From NCBI GenBank assembly GCA_038025085.1, contig CM076139.1, positions 24,691,807 through 24,755,806 of the forward strand: a stretch of DNA of 64,000 bases, given 5' to 3'. The translations under genes and the position numbers were made by a program. Below the pieces are notes generated by a model that was given only the letters and a program-made list of their open reading frames with translations, did no database searches and was not told where the DNA came from. This document shows, piece by piece, positions 22,850 to 33,330 of this stretch. The stretch is from Tetragonia tetragonoides (taxonomy: Eukaryota; Streptophyta; Magnoliopsida; Caryophyllales; Aizoaceae). Positions within the stretch are counted from its first letter, which is position 1; each line of letters opens with the position of its first letter.

Positions 22850-23682
22850 TTGGCCAAGGCATCTGCAAATTGATTATCTTCCCGTGGAAGGTATGTAAAA
22901 TATATTTGGTTGAAATACACTATGATTTTGTCTAAGTATTCTTGGTAGAGTGCCAAGGATTCACTTTTGACTTTCCATACTTTGGAAATTTGGTTGAGTA
23001 TAAGTGACGAGTCACCATAGACTCGAACCGTTTTAATGCCAAGGCCTATGGCGGATTGCAGTCTTATTATGCAAGCTTCGTACTCTGCGCCATTGTTGGT
23101 GACCTCGTGGTCTAACTTAACCGAAATAGGTGTATGTGCACCGTCAGGAGACACTATTAGTACTCCCACTCCAAAGCCCTTTTGGTTAGATGATCCATTG
23201 AAATAAAGCTTCCAGGTCTCGGTATCTAAGGTCATAAACCCTTCGTCTCGAAAGTGGTATTCTTCGTTGCGATCAGGCTCGTCTATAGCTTGGTCAGCTA
23301 GGTATTCCGAAATGGCATGTCCTTTGATGACTTTTTGGTGTTCAAATTTGAGGTCGAACTCTGATAGAAGGACGGTCCATCTTGCTATTCTACCATTTAG
23401 GATGGGCTTTTCGAATATGTACTTTAATGGATTTTCTCTCGATCTTATGTGGATCGTGTGTTGGAGCATGTAATGTCGTAGTTTCTTGGTCGTAGCGACC
23501 AAGGCTAGGCATGTTTTTTCTAGAGAGGAATAGCGGGTTTCATATTCTAGAAACTTCTTGCTCACATAGTATATGGCCTTCTCTTCCTTGTTTATTACTT
23601 GGGCTAGCATGACCCCCATTGACATTTCAGTGACAGTAAGGTAGAGAATTAGAGGCATGTTTGGAGTGGGCGGTACTAGCAC
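22846..23682 (-). CDS. Tat dual RNase H segment
   Basis: Degrades the RNA strand during reverse transcription. Residues about 1-125 are the Ty3-type RNase H (VSKKFLEYETRYSSLEKTC, FEKPILNGRIARW). Residues about 155-278 are the second, archaeal-type RNase H that typifies Tat elements (WKLYFNGSSNQKGFGVG, NNGAEYEACI, VYGDSSLILNQI, YLPREDNQFADALAK). The first acid of the second domain reads Asn (YFNGSS) where Asp is expected. The Ty3 domain also departs from consensus at its start (LTVTEMSMGVML). Confidence 0.82.
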   Translation of the reverse strand: MLVPPTPNMPLILYLTVTEMSMGVMLAQVINKEEKAIYYVSKKFLEYETRYSSLEKTCLALVATTKKLRHYMLQHTIHIRSRENPLKYIFEKPILNGRIARWTVLLSEFDLKFEHQKVIKGHAISEYLADQAIDEPDRNEEYHFRDEGFMTLDTETWKLYFNGSSNQKGFGVGVLIVSPDGAHTPISVKLDHEVTNNGAEYEACIIRLQSAIGLGIKTVRVYGDSSLILNQISKVWKVKSESLALYQEYLDKIIVYFNQIYFTYLPREDNQFADALAK

Positions 23683-24848
23683 GAGTGGTTCGGACAGATA
23701 GGCCTTAATCTTGTCAAAGGCTTTTTGGCATTGCTCGTCCCATTCCGTTTTTACCTCTTTTTTGAGCTTTTTGAATATAGGCTCGCAGGTGATAGTTAAT
23801 TTGTAAATGAACCTGCTAATGTACTGGATCCTCCCCAGGAAGCCCTTGATTTTTATTTTATTTTTTTTTCGGCGGGGGCATAAGTATTATGGTCTTGATC
23901 TTAGATGGATCAATCTCGATTCCTCTGGTGCTTATGACGAATCCTAAAAGTTTGCCGGATGTAACTCCGAATGCGCACCTTTTGGGATTGAGCCTCATGT
24001 TGTACTTCCTAAGCCTTTCGAAGAACTTTTGAATTGAGGGTACATGCCCTTCTCTCTCCTTAGACTTTATGATCATGTCATCTACATAAACTTTGGCCTC
24101 TTTATGCATCATATTGTGGAGCAGGGTTGTCGCGGTTCTTTGATATGTAACCTCCGCGTTCTTAATCCGGAACGACATTACAATGTAGCAATAAGTGCAC
24201 CATTGTGTGATGAAAGTGGTTTTCTCTTCATCCTCTTTGGCCATCAGAACTTGGTTATATCCTTCGTACCTGTCCATGAATGATAGGAGGGCGTGTACTG
24301 CTGTATTGTCTACTAGAACATCTATGTGGGGTAGGGGGAAGTCATCTTTTGGGCTTGCTTTGTTTAAGTCCCTAAAATCCACACATTCGTACTCGTCCGT
24401 CCTTTTTCGGGACTAGAACGATGTTGGCTACCCAATCGGGGTAGTTGGCCACTCTTATGAAGCCTGCATCGAGTTGTTTTTAGACCTCTTCTTTGATCTT
24501 AAGAGCCCATTCTGGTTTCATTCTCCTTAGCTTTTTTTTGACTGGTTTGCAGTCGGGTTTTAACGGGATGGTATGTTGGGCAATATTGCAGTCTATACCA
24601 GGCATGTCCTTGTAGGACCAGGCGAAAACAGTCGTATAATTCTTTAGGAGTGTTAGGAATTGTTCGCGTTCATTAGAAGTTAAAGACAAGCCTATTTGCA
24701 CATGGCGAGGCTCATCATTAGTTGCAATATTTATTGTCTCTGATTCTTCAACTATTGAAGTCTTTTGTTCATGTTCAATTAGTGCTTTAATGACTTCTTC
24801 TGGAAATTCCATTGTGTCTTCTGAATTATTAGCAATAAGGCAATCCAA
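23683..24848 (-). pseudogene. Tat reverse transcriptase
   Basis: Copies element RNA to DNA. N-terminal residues lie in 24848-24480 (FAWSYKDMPGID, LRRMKPEW), stop at TAG/TAA after KIKEEV, resume with KQLDAGFIRVANYPDW and VLVPKKDGRVRM, then a short deletion near 24383 shifts frame. The open frame 24382-23858 contains MDFRDLNKASPKDDFPLP and the active site YVDDMIIKSK. It ends in an A-rich slip (PPPKKK) near 23865; homology continues in another frame as IKGFLGRIQYISRF and on to 23690. At least one stop and two frameshifts make it non-functional. Confidence 0.85.
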
Positions 24849-25764
24849 GTAGCAAAATCGGCACTCATAACATTAATAGAAGCGGACAATACATCAATGA
24901 GGTCATCACTAGCGACCTTAGTAGCAAAAGGAATAGACTGGGGTGGACTACCCAACACTTCTAGGATAACAGACTCATAATCAGACTCGAGCTCGGAATC
25001 AGACTCAGAATCAGAATTGGGCCTTTCTGAAGGACCATTGCGAATCGTGAACTTGTACTTGACTCCCTCGACTGGAGCCCACTTCGTCTCGTGCTTCCAG
25101 GTGGCACGGTCTGGCCCGATTGGGGCGATCAGCTTGGACGGGTCGAAGCCTTCACTAAAAAAAGCAGAGTAAGGGGAAGTTTGTCTGTTGTCTCGTCGTA
25201 TTGACGACGTTCTTCGCCAAATAGTAGCCCAAAGTCATTGGGTTCCATGTCATTAGCCCAATCTTTAGTGGATTGGTCCTCTTTGAGAGGTATTGGTGCA
25301 TCTTCACTCATAGTGAAACGGTCTTGGAATGCTTCAAAGCCCGGAACTAGAACTCCGTTGATCGCATAAGGTTCTGGGAATCCATAATAAGGGTGTGGAT
25401 CACCTTCTTGGAGAAATTGTCCATTGAGAGTTAGAGGATAAGGATCCATCATATGTGGGATGGGCTTGTTAGCCGCGCGGGCTCTCTTTCTAGCCACCTA
25501 CTTGGATATGTAGGCTCGGATCTCTTGCCTCGTGGGCTTTTAGCCTAGCCCAAATAAATCATTTTTGATCTTGGTGTTCCAGCAGGGTTGGGTTACCTTG
25601 GGGTGAGGACCCAAAGTGGTGCCTGGAAAGTGACCTTATTTTCTGAGTAGGGCGTTCACATTGAGTGTGGGCTCTATTGTTTCTATGAAGGCTATGTTCT
25701 CGAAGCCCCATAATTCTTCCATCTTGCTCGTTATGCTCTATCTTTAGGAGTAGAGATTTTCTAT
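24849..25764 (-). pseudogene. Tat protease-RT linker
   Basis: Degraded polyprotein between protease and RT. The frame 25497-25129 includes VLVPGFEAFQDRF and NDFGLLFGEERRQYD; after a stop it continues with LIAPIGPDRATWKHE and an acidic Ser/Glu/Asp-rich stretch. Such a long linker is usual in Tat elements. Several stops near 25500-25760. Confidence 0.65.
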
Positions 25765-26258
25765 CTAAGTTACCATGTTATCAGCACAGACTTCCAGAGT
25801 GGACCCTGCTAGAGATAGCTTCACCTTTATGTGAAGGATCGAGGCTACAGCATTAGGCTCATGCAACCAAGGCCTTCCTAAAAGTAGATTGAAGGTGGCG
25901 GGAATATCGATGACGTGAAATTGGACGATTTTCTCAATGGGCCCAATGTTGATGTTCATAGAGAATGTGCTTAAGACGTTCCTTTTGGAATTGTCGTAAG
26001 CACTAAGCCCTTATGCAGAGTGCGCGAGATTGTTCAGCAGCCCTCAAGGGGCATACCTTTACAGCAGAAGCATTGTCAATCAAAGTCATGGGGACTTGTT
26101 TTTATTGACAAATTACGGTCAAATAAAGGGCTTTGTTGTGGTGGATGCCTTCGGGTGGAAGATCCTTGTCAGAAAAAGTGACGGGTGTGGATGACTTTCC
26201 TTGGACCAGGAGATTAACCACATCCTCGGAAGTAGCATTTGGAGAAATGGTGGTTGAT
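25765..26258 (-). pseudogene. Tat aspartic protease
   Basis: Cleaves the polyprotein. On the minus strand LPPEGIHHNKALYL precedes the active-site region LIDNASAVKVCPL (about 26075), where the catalytic triad reads Asp-Asn-Ala. IDIPATFNLLLGRPWLHE follows in the open frame 25959-25765. A stop and frame changes lie near 26010 and 26100. Gag should lie upstream but is missing: sequence changes to unrelated material near 26258. Confidence 0.75.
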
Positions 26259-27315
26259 AGAAGTGGTCAACAATTGCCAAATGGCAATTAAAAAAGTGAC
26301 ATTTTCCCACAAATTCTCTGAACATTTCAGCCAGAAAAGGTAATTTAGCACAATAGAAACAAATTGGGTTTTCACTAAACTTACACAAATGCAAAGCTAC
26401 TGATTTATTAAAAGGTTGTGTTCTCTTAAAATTTACAACATGATCGTAAATAAAATCATCATACAATTCACGAGGGAACCAAAATAGTTTAGATTAAGGT
26501 CGGATGGCTCACCTTAAGTCGGCTATGCAACAATGGACGGCGAATGTGAAGAAACATAACTGAAATTGAGCAAAATTCACAAATTGAACCAAGTTCATGA
26601 ATGAATATGGAAACAAAAATTAATAAATATATAAATAAAATAAGGATAATTGTAAACTAGCACAATTCACCACAATCCTTCAGTCCTTTTGCAAAATTCT
26701 ACATTGAATTAAAGAAGACGAGATGCAATACCTACAATTCAAGGGTTAGAGAGCATGAGCATGATTCATTATCGAGCGATTGGAAGACGGTGTAATTTCT
26801 GTTGAAATGTGAGAAAACCCTAAGAGAGAGTTATGTTTATATATGAACAGGAGAGAGATCTATTTGAGGGCAAGAGTATTCTTTCTCCCTCTGTGATTTG
26901 TTTCAGAACAAAAAAATTGAGGACAGTGATACAGAGATCGAGAGATAGAGAGAGCGTGGGTGAAGTAGAATGATGGAGAAATCGAAGGAGAGAGAGAGCT
27001 TCTGTCGAGAACGCGAGGTTGAGTTTTGCTTTGGTGTGAGAAACTGAGAGTGCATAGGGAATTACAGATTCTTGAAACTAATTCCCAATCGTGACCTTGC
27101 TCACCAAAAAATCAAGAGGCCTCCCTCCTACAAATATTGGACTGGATTAAAAGAGTGATAAATTTTCAATATATCACGCTCAACTCTGCGGTAAACTTAT
27201 GTATCATTTGGCCACGTTTTAAATTATGGTAAAGCTCCGTGCGTTTTTCACTCCAGCTCACGTTTTGATAAGTGTGGCTAAAAAAGCGCCTACTATTACC
27301 ATTTTTATTGTAGTG
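26259..27315 (-). mobile_element. CACTA-type transposon end fragment with promoter and first exons
   Basis: The upper end at 27315 reads CACTACAATAAAAATGG on the minus strand, a CACTA-type terminal repeat, followed by GGTAATAGTAGGCGC. Further in, the minus strand has ATATATAAAC (26844-26835), a CT-rich leader TCTCTCTTAGGG, a possible splice donor near 26730 and, after an intron-like stretch, a frame with MYDDFIYDHVVNFKRTQ. No transposase motif is recognised. No second terminal repeat exists at 26259, so the element is truncated there. Confidence 0.55.
27291..27315 (-). repeat. CACTA terminal inverted repeat (single end)
   Basis: CACTACAATAAAAATGG on the minus strand; family F LTR sequence starts immediately after (27316). 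The loss of the first 45 bp or so of the LTR copy indicates insertion near its end. Confidence 0.6.
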
Positions 27316-28880
27316 AGAATTAGACAGCGAAAGCTAGATTAAAGAAATAGGCGTTACTGCCATGTCTCTTGTTAGTGAAATACTAGGCGACTTAAACTAA
27401 CTATTTTAGGGTAGAGGCTCGACAAACTAAAGAAAATAATAAACCTTTTTATATAAATAAACCAATGTAATTACAAACACTAGTAGAATAACTTAATACT
27501 TATATAAACCTATTACAAACTATTGTACTGAATCGTCACTTCTAGAGTCATCGATCCTCCAACTGTAAATAAATAATCAAATTGATTTACTTCTTGACAG
27601 CTCTAAATCAACTCGTCTATGGATCTTCACAAACCATCAACCTGTAAAACATACTCCAATTCCCCGTACAAATGAATTTCGTACAGGTTCATCATAGGCC
27701 CACCATTGAAAAAAATAGACGCACACACACGTAATCATTTTATAAAATCAACAACAGAGCTGAGTATCCTCTTAGCACCCCAAAAATAATATTTGAAAAT
27801 CATTTGGTATTTGAAGGGGGCGCTTTGTCCTCACTCACGCACGTTTTCCCACAAAACACATAATCATTTACAAATAAAATCACATAGCATAATCAATCTC
27901 AAAAACACACAAGTACATTCCTTTAATCATAGTCCGTTTATGCAAGATCGGATCATCGTCATATTCTCATAAGTGAACTTGAGATTCCGTAGGTGGACCT
28001 TGGCTCCGTGGGTGGACAAAGTCCCAGAACAGCCGTAGACCATAGTCTATCTTCATATCTTTGTGTGCACATTGAGCTGCCTTATGGCTCCATACCGTAC
28101 GTAAGTAATCTTTATAGTAACCTTCACTTGCATAAACTTATATGGCTCAAGAACATCCACTTATCAAAATCATTCCTTTCACTTAGCTCAAATATTCTCT
28201 TCACATCATTCTCATAAGGTATTTCACATACCACACAAATACGAGTTCATATATCCCTTTCATTCAAATATGCTAGTTCAACTTCACACAAAAACAAGAT
28301 ATACTTAGGTACTTGCAAATAATAATATAATCTTCAAATAATTTACATATATAAAACCATAGTTTAAATACTTAAAACGGATACTAAGAAAATACCTTTG
28401 AAGTTTACACTCCTAAGTATATTTGGCTCATTAAGCCGCTAACTAAGTTACTAATAGACGAAAATAGATTAATTCACCCATATTTTTACCTCTAGCTCTT
28501 TGTTTCTCTCCCACTAAATTTTTTTCGGCCATGGCTTTCTTTTCTTTTCCTTTTATGAACTTTGATATGCAAAGTGCTGAAACCATAACACTAATGAAGT
28601 CCATGATGGCTTTAAATAGTAACTAAGAATAATAAAATATTAATTAAAATAACCTAGTGGATAAGATTGAATAATAGATAAGAATGAATAATAGGATAGG
28701 AATAAATACTAAAGAAGAATAAACTTGGTAGCCAAGTGTAATTTGACTTTTTCTTTCCCTTTTTTTCATTTTTTTTTCTTGATCTTATCACCTTATTTTC
28801 CGGTAGAAATACTTAATTAGATTTTACTCTTTGAGTGTCCCTATATAAATACTACACTATGTATATGTCACTCTATATAC
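27316..28880 (-). mobile_element. Family F LTR, second copy (5' LTR), main part
   Basis: Matches 14380-15257 closely up to about 28187 and then continues beyond the point where the first copy is interrupted. The outer end CGGGTATTACA of the same LTR is found at 31691-31701, displaced by the CACTA-type insert. No coding content. The LTR type is TGTAATACCC...GGGGCGTTACA on the minus strand; the family is not otherwise identified. Confidence 0.65.
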
Positions 28881-29179
28881 TACTAACTCCACTAATTACG
28901 GGTAACTCTCACTATTACCATCACAACCCCAAAAACCACCAATTATAATGGTTTTGGGCGGAAACGTTATTAGACCTAACAATTATAACGATTCTAATAA
29001 TAAAGTTAGAGTAGTTAGTAGGTCCACTTAAAATCCACAAATATTCATAGCGCTTGTAATTAAAAGCTTAATGATATATTTGAAAAACATCGAATATAAC
29101 GCTTGCACTTTGAAGCATTATGTGTGTTTTTCTCCTATAACCTAGACTCCACACACAATCAACTCTGCCATTTGCCACT
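28881..29179. other. Unresolved junction between family F LTR and CACTA block A
   Basis: AT-rich, with element-like words (ATAACGATT, ATAACGCTTG near 29100) that resemble the sub-terminal repeats at 31400-31650. The second terminal repeat of the CACTA element must lie here but I could not find a CACTA match. Confidence 0.4.
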
Positions 29180-29271
29180 CACCATTCACCTCTCCCAAAT
29201 CGCAAACCCTATAATTGCAAACACTCACCCCCCTCCCCTCCCAGATCGTAATTACTATATTCTGTCCAAGC

Positions 29272-29351
29272 ATGATGCCTCTCGCAGCTATAAAGTCTCC
29301 CTTTGCCTCCAGACTACTCCAATTATCCCGAATTTCAACTCTTTCGTTAAG
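29272..29351 (+). pseudogene. Captured first exon with splice donor (copy A)
   Basis: Starts ATGATGCCTCTC and encodes a short Arg/Ser/Leu-rich peptide beginning MMPLAAIKSPFASR, then a donor AG|GTATGT at 29352. A 5'-leader-like C-rich stretch precedes it. The composition resembles a mitochondrial targeting sequence. Copy B has the same exon and donor at 32452-32531. The parent gene is not identified. Confidence 0.5.
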
Positions 29352-30030
29352 GTATGTGTTATTACTGCTTAATTTCATTATTTGGAGTCCCAGATAAGCA
29401 ATTGATGGTTTTTGTAATTTAAGCATGGTTTTATGAGTTTAATTCTAGCCATTTTTAACTCTAGCTATTAAATCCGTGAATTGTGTCTTTGGTTTGAGAC
29501 GTTTATCCTTCCTTTTCTCCAGCGAAAGTTCTCTCCTCCATTTTCCTCTGTTTTTGGATTAGTTGGTACTGATTTAGTTGATTTTGATGTTTTGGTGAAT
29601 TTTGGGTATAATCGAACTAATATTTGACTAACAATGGGCTTTAATTTGTCGTTTCTAGTAATTTAGTCTTTTGGTACATTTCTTATATAATCGAACTTAG
29701 ATTCGACTAATTAGGGTTTTCATTTGCCGTTTGTTGAGTTTTAATGTTTTGGTGTGGTTTTTGTGTATAATCATACTGAAATTCGACTAGCCAGGGATTT
29801 AATATTGCCATTTTTAGGGATTTTGTGTTGTGGTTAACAACTGCCAATTTGTTGGAGATGGAAAGAGTCAATCAAATGTGGAAGCTGTTGGTAAGGTTTG
29901 TTCTCAAAACTTGTTATTACGTTCAATTTTGTGCGTTGTGATTGTCAATTATGTGCAACATATATAAGGGTGCAGACTATTCAAGGGAGGCTATGTGTTT
30001 GGATGATAAACAGAAGGTAGTTGATAGGAT

Positions 30031-30165
30031 AAATGCTAATGTCGGTACCTTAACTTTTTGGGAACTCGCAGTTGCAACAAAGAAGTTTAGAAAGTCTTAT
30101 TTAATCAGGGATGGTGGTTTTGGAAGGTTTTAAGGGCTGTCTTAATGATGCAAAGTCAGTGTTCC
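30031..30165 (+). pseudogene. Receptor-like cytoplasmic kinase fragment (copy A)
   Basis: The frame reads TLTFWELAVATKKFRKSYLI then RDGGFGR, which fits the start of an RLCK-VII (PBS1-like) kinase domain with its Gly-rich loop. A small deletion after GGFGR creates a stop; the next residues fit KGCLNDAKSV in another frame. Only this exon piece is present, with no catalytic loop nearby. It is probably host gene sequence captured by the transposon. Confidence 0.6.
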
Positions 30166-31399
30166 CACCCCTTTCAATTCAGCATAGAAGACTTAACTAT
30201 CATCTGGTATAGTGTACTCTATTAATCTTATGATTTTTGGTCATGTATGCTGTAAACAAATAAGTTGTCTATGTTGTAAAGAACTTGTTTTTATATTTTT
30301 TGGTTTCTTGGATAGCTGGGACATCACATATGTGGTCTTACAATGGTCCCTTTTATGTAGATGCGACTTATTGCTTTGATATTTTGTCCTCCTATAAAGA
30401 TTTTCCTGACTAACTTCTTGGTCTTGCAGCATCCACTCTCAAACATAGCAATTCGGCTGAAGCCTCCTTAGCCAATGATATGTCCTTGGTATTTACGTTG
30501 TTGGTATTTTTGCTATAAGATGATTTAATTGATTTTCTCACTCTCCTGCTCACATGTCAGCTCTTTTTTTTAATTTTTTGTTTTTCTTGGTTTTCTCACT
30601 GCATAGACTAGAGTAATACTTTATATTTGTTGCTCCATAAAAGTGTGATCATTGAAGCTCCATTATGATTAGCTAGGCTCAAGAAATCAAAAGTTGAATT
30701 CAGGATGATGTTGGTTAAGGATGTCTTTTATTGGCCTCACAAGTTATGATTCCCTTTGTATCTCCATTCTGTAATAACTCGCTCGTTTTTTGTTGTGTTC
30801 TGTAACTTTCTGTTTGAACTGTCCTTGTACTTGGGCACATCACATTTGTTGGAGATAGGTTACTACTTGGCTTGATGGGTCAAAAATTGTATCCAGGTTT
30901 GAGTACGGCGCTGCTTGAAGATTGTTTGTAGTGTGGGTCAAGTGTATCTGCATCTTTATGTTTAATTAAAGTACTAAACTATTGATTAGTTGAGTTGCAG
31001 GAAAAGGAGGGAGGAGAAAAATCTATGATAAGGATTTGAAAGATTTACACTGTTGCAGCAGGATTGCATGAGGTTCATGTTAGAAGTTCTTGTATCTTAC
31101 CCAAACTATTCTAGTTAGTAATAAGTTTTTTGAAAGCAGAACTATGTAATTTATTTGTTTTGCTTTTATGAACTTGGAGGTCTGCATGATGGGGATCTTG
31201 GAAGCCCTTCAGTAGAAGGTAGTCATCCATAAATGCTCCCTTTTAGTTTTGTATGAATGTTTGTTATCTTTTGGTAATAAAATATTTCCTTATATTTCCT
31301 TTAAAAATTTGTGCGATCCACCGGTATGTATATGCAAGGTATGGCTAAATTAATGTAGGGCGATTCTTTGATTCATTTATTTAAAAAAAAAGAAAAGAA

Positions 31400-31661
31400 A
31401 GAGGATGCCTATCATAACGGTTAACACCTAGAAGTATTATCGTAATGGGGTCTTTAATAACAGTTTAGCCACACAATCGTTATAAGAGACACCCATTAAT
31501 AATGTTTTTTTTGCTGAAGCGTTATAGACGCCCATTTTACTATTAACGGTTTCAACCGTTATTGTAGCCCTCCCCCTAACAATAACATCCGCCTATAATG
31601 CTTAACAGCATTATAAGAGAGGGGTACAAAACCGTTATTATTGGAGAAATCTGGCGTAGTC
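31400..31661 (-). repeat. CACTA sub-terminal palindromes and terminal repeat, copy A
   Basis: Short inverted motifs AACGGTT..AACCGTT and ATAATGCTT..AGCATTAT recur just inside the end GGAGAAATCTGGCGTAGT. Sub-terminal repeats of this kind usually bind the transposase. Confidence 0.65.
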
Positions 31662-31701
31662 TGCTACTAATCTTAGTACTTTAATTTTCTCGGGTATTAC
31701 A
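31662..31701 (-). repeat. Family F LTR outer end (copy A)
   Basis: TGCTACTAATCTTAGTAC... ending CGGGTATTACA at 31701, then ACATG (31702-31706), the probable partner of ACAGG at 14326-14330. Confidence 0.65.
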
Positions 31702-31968
31702 ACATGAAGTTCAACCAAGAGCTCACAGAACGCTCATACCCACTAAAGAGTATCATATATTGCTTTGTATTGAGTAGATAATTACAAAAGAAGACTTTAT
31801 CAGGACTATTACTTTTGTCTCAGTTACAAAAGAAGACCCAACTATGAACATAATCCTTTACCCAAAAACTTATCTGGTATCCAAAAAACAACATATTACA
31901 AAAGGATAAAACTAACTGGATTATGATAGATATAATATGTACAAGAACCCATAACATCATATCTATAG
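31702..31968 (-). other. LINE inter-ORF spacer, part 1
   Basis: Directly after the ORF1 stop (minus strand). Its lower 130 bp are repeated in copy B (34914-35056), displaced into ORF1. No coding frame. Confidence 0.6.
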
Positions 31969-32364
31969 TTATGCATCTTCAGCCAACAAGTCTTTCAGTA
32001 AGGAGGAAGAGGTGTCCTCTTCCTGAATCACCTTCCTATGCTTGGAGGAATCAGAAGAGAAATCAACGTCGTCATCACTAACTTGAAGGAAATCATTAGC
32101 CAGCAAATTAGAGCCCTCAAAGCCAGAGTGAGGGATATGAAATTCTATATCCCCATCAGCTCTAGGAGCCTCCAAGGACATAATAAAACTACAGGGATCA
32201 GTGCTAACATGGGGAGAGTTCGTTGCAGCTATAGCCGACTGCAATAACCCATCCATATCCCTAGAATAATCTCCCATTTCATTCAAAACTGCAAATTTGT
32301 TCGAGACCTGAGGAATATCTGGGATTGACGCAACTTCATGTTGATGAGCTTGAGGACTAGGAAG
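31969..32364 (-). pseudogene. LINE ORF1, C-terminal part
   Basis: The end of the LINE RNA-binding protein. The frame includes SPQAHQHEVASIPDIPQ, VSNKFAVLNEMGDYSRD, acidic residues (SDDDVDFSSDSS) and SSLLKDLLAEDA before the stop. Copy B separates it from the ORF1 middle part at 35057. TTCCTAG is found at both sides, so the original junction was probably there. Confidence 0.7.
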
Positions 32365-32451
32365 CACCATTCACCTCCACCAATCGCAAACCCTATAACT
32401 GCAAACACTCAATCCCCCCAGATATATTCTCTCCAAGCATCACCATCGGCC

Positions 32452-32531
32452 ATGACGCCTCTCGCAGCTATAAAGTCTCCCTTTGCCTCCAGACTACTCC
32501 AGTTATCACGAATTTCAACTCTTTCATTAAG
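32452..32531 (+). pseudogene. Captured first exon with splice donor (copy B)
   Basis: Same exon as 29272-29351, with ATGACGCCT at its start and the donor GTATGT at 32532. Few substitutions separate the two copies. Confidence 0.5.
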
Positions 32532-33200
32532 GTATGTGTTATTACTGCTTAATTTCATTATTTGGAGTCCCAAATAAGCAATTGATGTTTTTAGTAACTT
32601 AATCATGGTTTTATGAGTTTAATTCTAGCAATTTTGAACTCTAGCTATTATTTCCGTGAATTGTGTCTTTGGTTTCAGACGTTTATTCTTTCTTTTATAC
32701 TTCTCTCCTCCATTTTCATCTGTTTTTGGATTAGTTGATAATGATTTAGTTGATTTTGATGTTTTGGTGCATTTTGGGTATAATCGAACTAATATTTGAC
32801 TAACAATGGACTTTAATTTGTCGTTTGTAGTAATTTAGTCTTTTGGTGCATTTCTTATATAATCGAACTTAGATTCGACTAATTAGGGTTTTCATTTGCC
32901 GTTTGTTGAGTTTTAATGTTTTGGTGTAGTTTTTGTGTATAATCATACTGAAATTCGACTAGCCAGTGATTTAATATTGCCATTTTTAGGGATTTAGTGT
33001 TGTGGTTAACAACTGCCAATTTGTTGCACATGGAAGGAGGTAATCAAATGTTGAAGCTGCTGGTAAGGTTTGTTCTCAAGAATTGTTGTTACATTCAATT
33101 TTGTGCGTTGATTGTCAATTATGTGCAAACATATATATGGTGCAAACTATTAAAGGGAGGCTATGTGTTTGGATGATAAACAGAAGGTAGTTGATAGGAT

Positions 33201-33330
33201 AAATGCTAATGCTGGTACCTTAACTTTTTGGGAACTTGCAGTTGCAACAAAGAAGTTTAGGGAGTCTTATTTGATCAGGGGTGGTGGTTTTGGAAGGACT
33301 TAAGGGCTGCTTAATGATGCAAAGTCAGTG
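33201..33330 (+). pseudogene. Receptor-like cytoplasmic kinase fragment (copy B)
   Basis: Counterpart of 30031-30165 with TLTFWELAVATKKFRESYLI then RGGGFGR. It carries its own lesion after GGFGR (GACTTAAGG), so neither copy could encode a kinase. Confidence 0.6.

Larger units (their letters stand above)
15258..26258 (-). mobile_element. Tat/Ogre-type Ty3 retrotransposon, 5' truncated
   Basis: Minus-strand order: protease, linker, RT, Ty3 RNase H, second archaeal-type RNase H, integrase, then two genes on the plus strand, tandem repeats, PPT and 3' LTR. The second RNase H and the antisense genes between integrase and 3' LTR are hallmarks of the Tat lineage. Gag, PBS and 5' LTR are absent; the element ends near 26258, where CACTA-derived sequence begins. 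It shares PPT and LTR end motifs with E1-E3. Left flank CTTAG (15253-15257) would be a target duplication whose partner is lost. Confidence 0.88.
29180..31838 (+). repeat. 2.66-kb direct repeat, copy A (CACTA block with captured exons)
   Basis: Nearly identical to 32365-35056. It holds a leader plus first exon (29272-29351), a kinase-like exon fragment (about 30031-30165), sub-terminal palindromes, a CACTA end at 31661, the last 40 bp of the family F LTR (31662-31701) and about 130 bp of LINE spacer. The terminal end on the minus strand in copy B reads CACTACGTCAGATTTCTCC; here the last base is changed. The LINE spacer continues naturally past 31838, so this is the original location. Confidence 0.85.

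Noticed and set aside
28881..28960. Candidate second CACTA terminal repeat (CACTATTACC or CACTAATTACG)
   Set aside because: Neither matches the terminal repeat CACTACGTCAG beyond the first five bases, and no 3-bp duplication fits.
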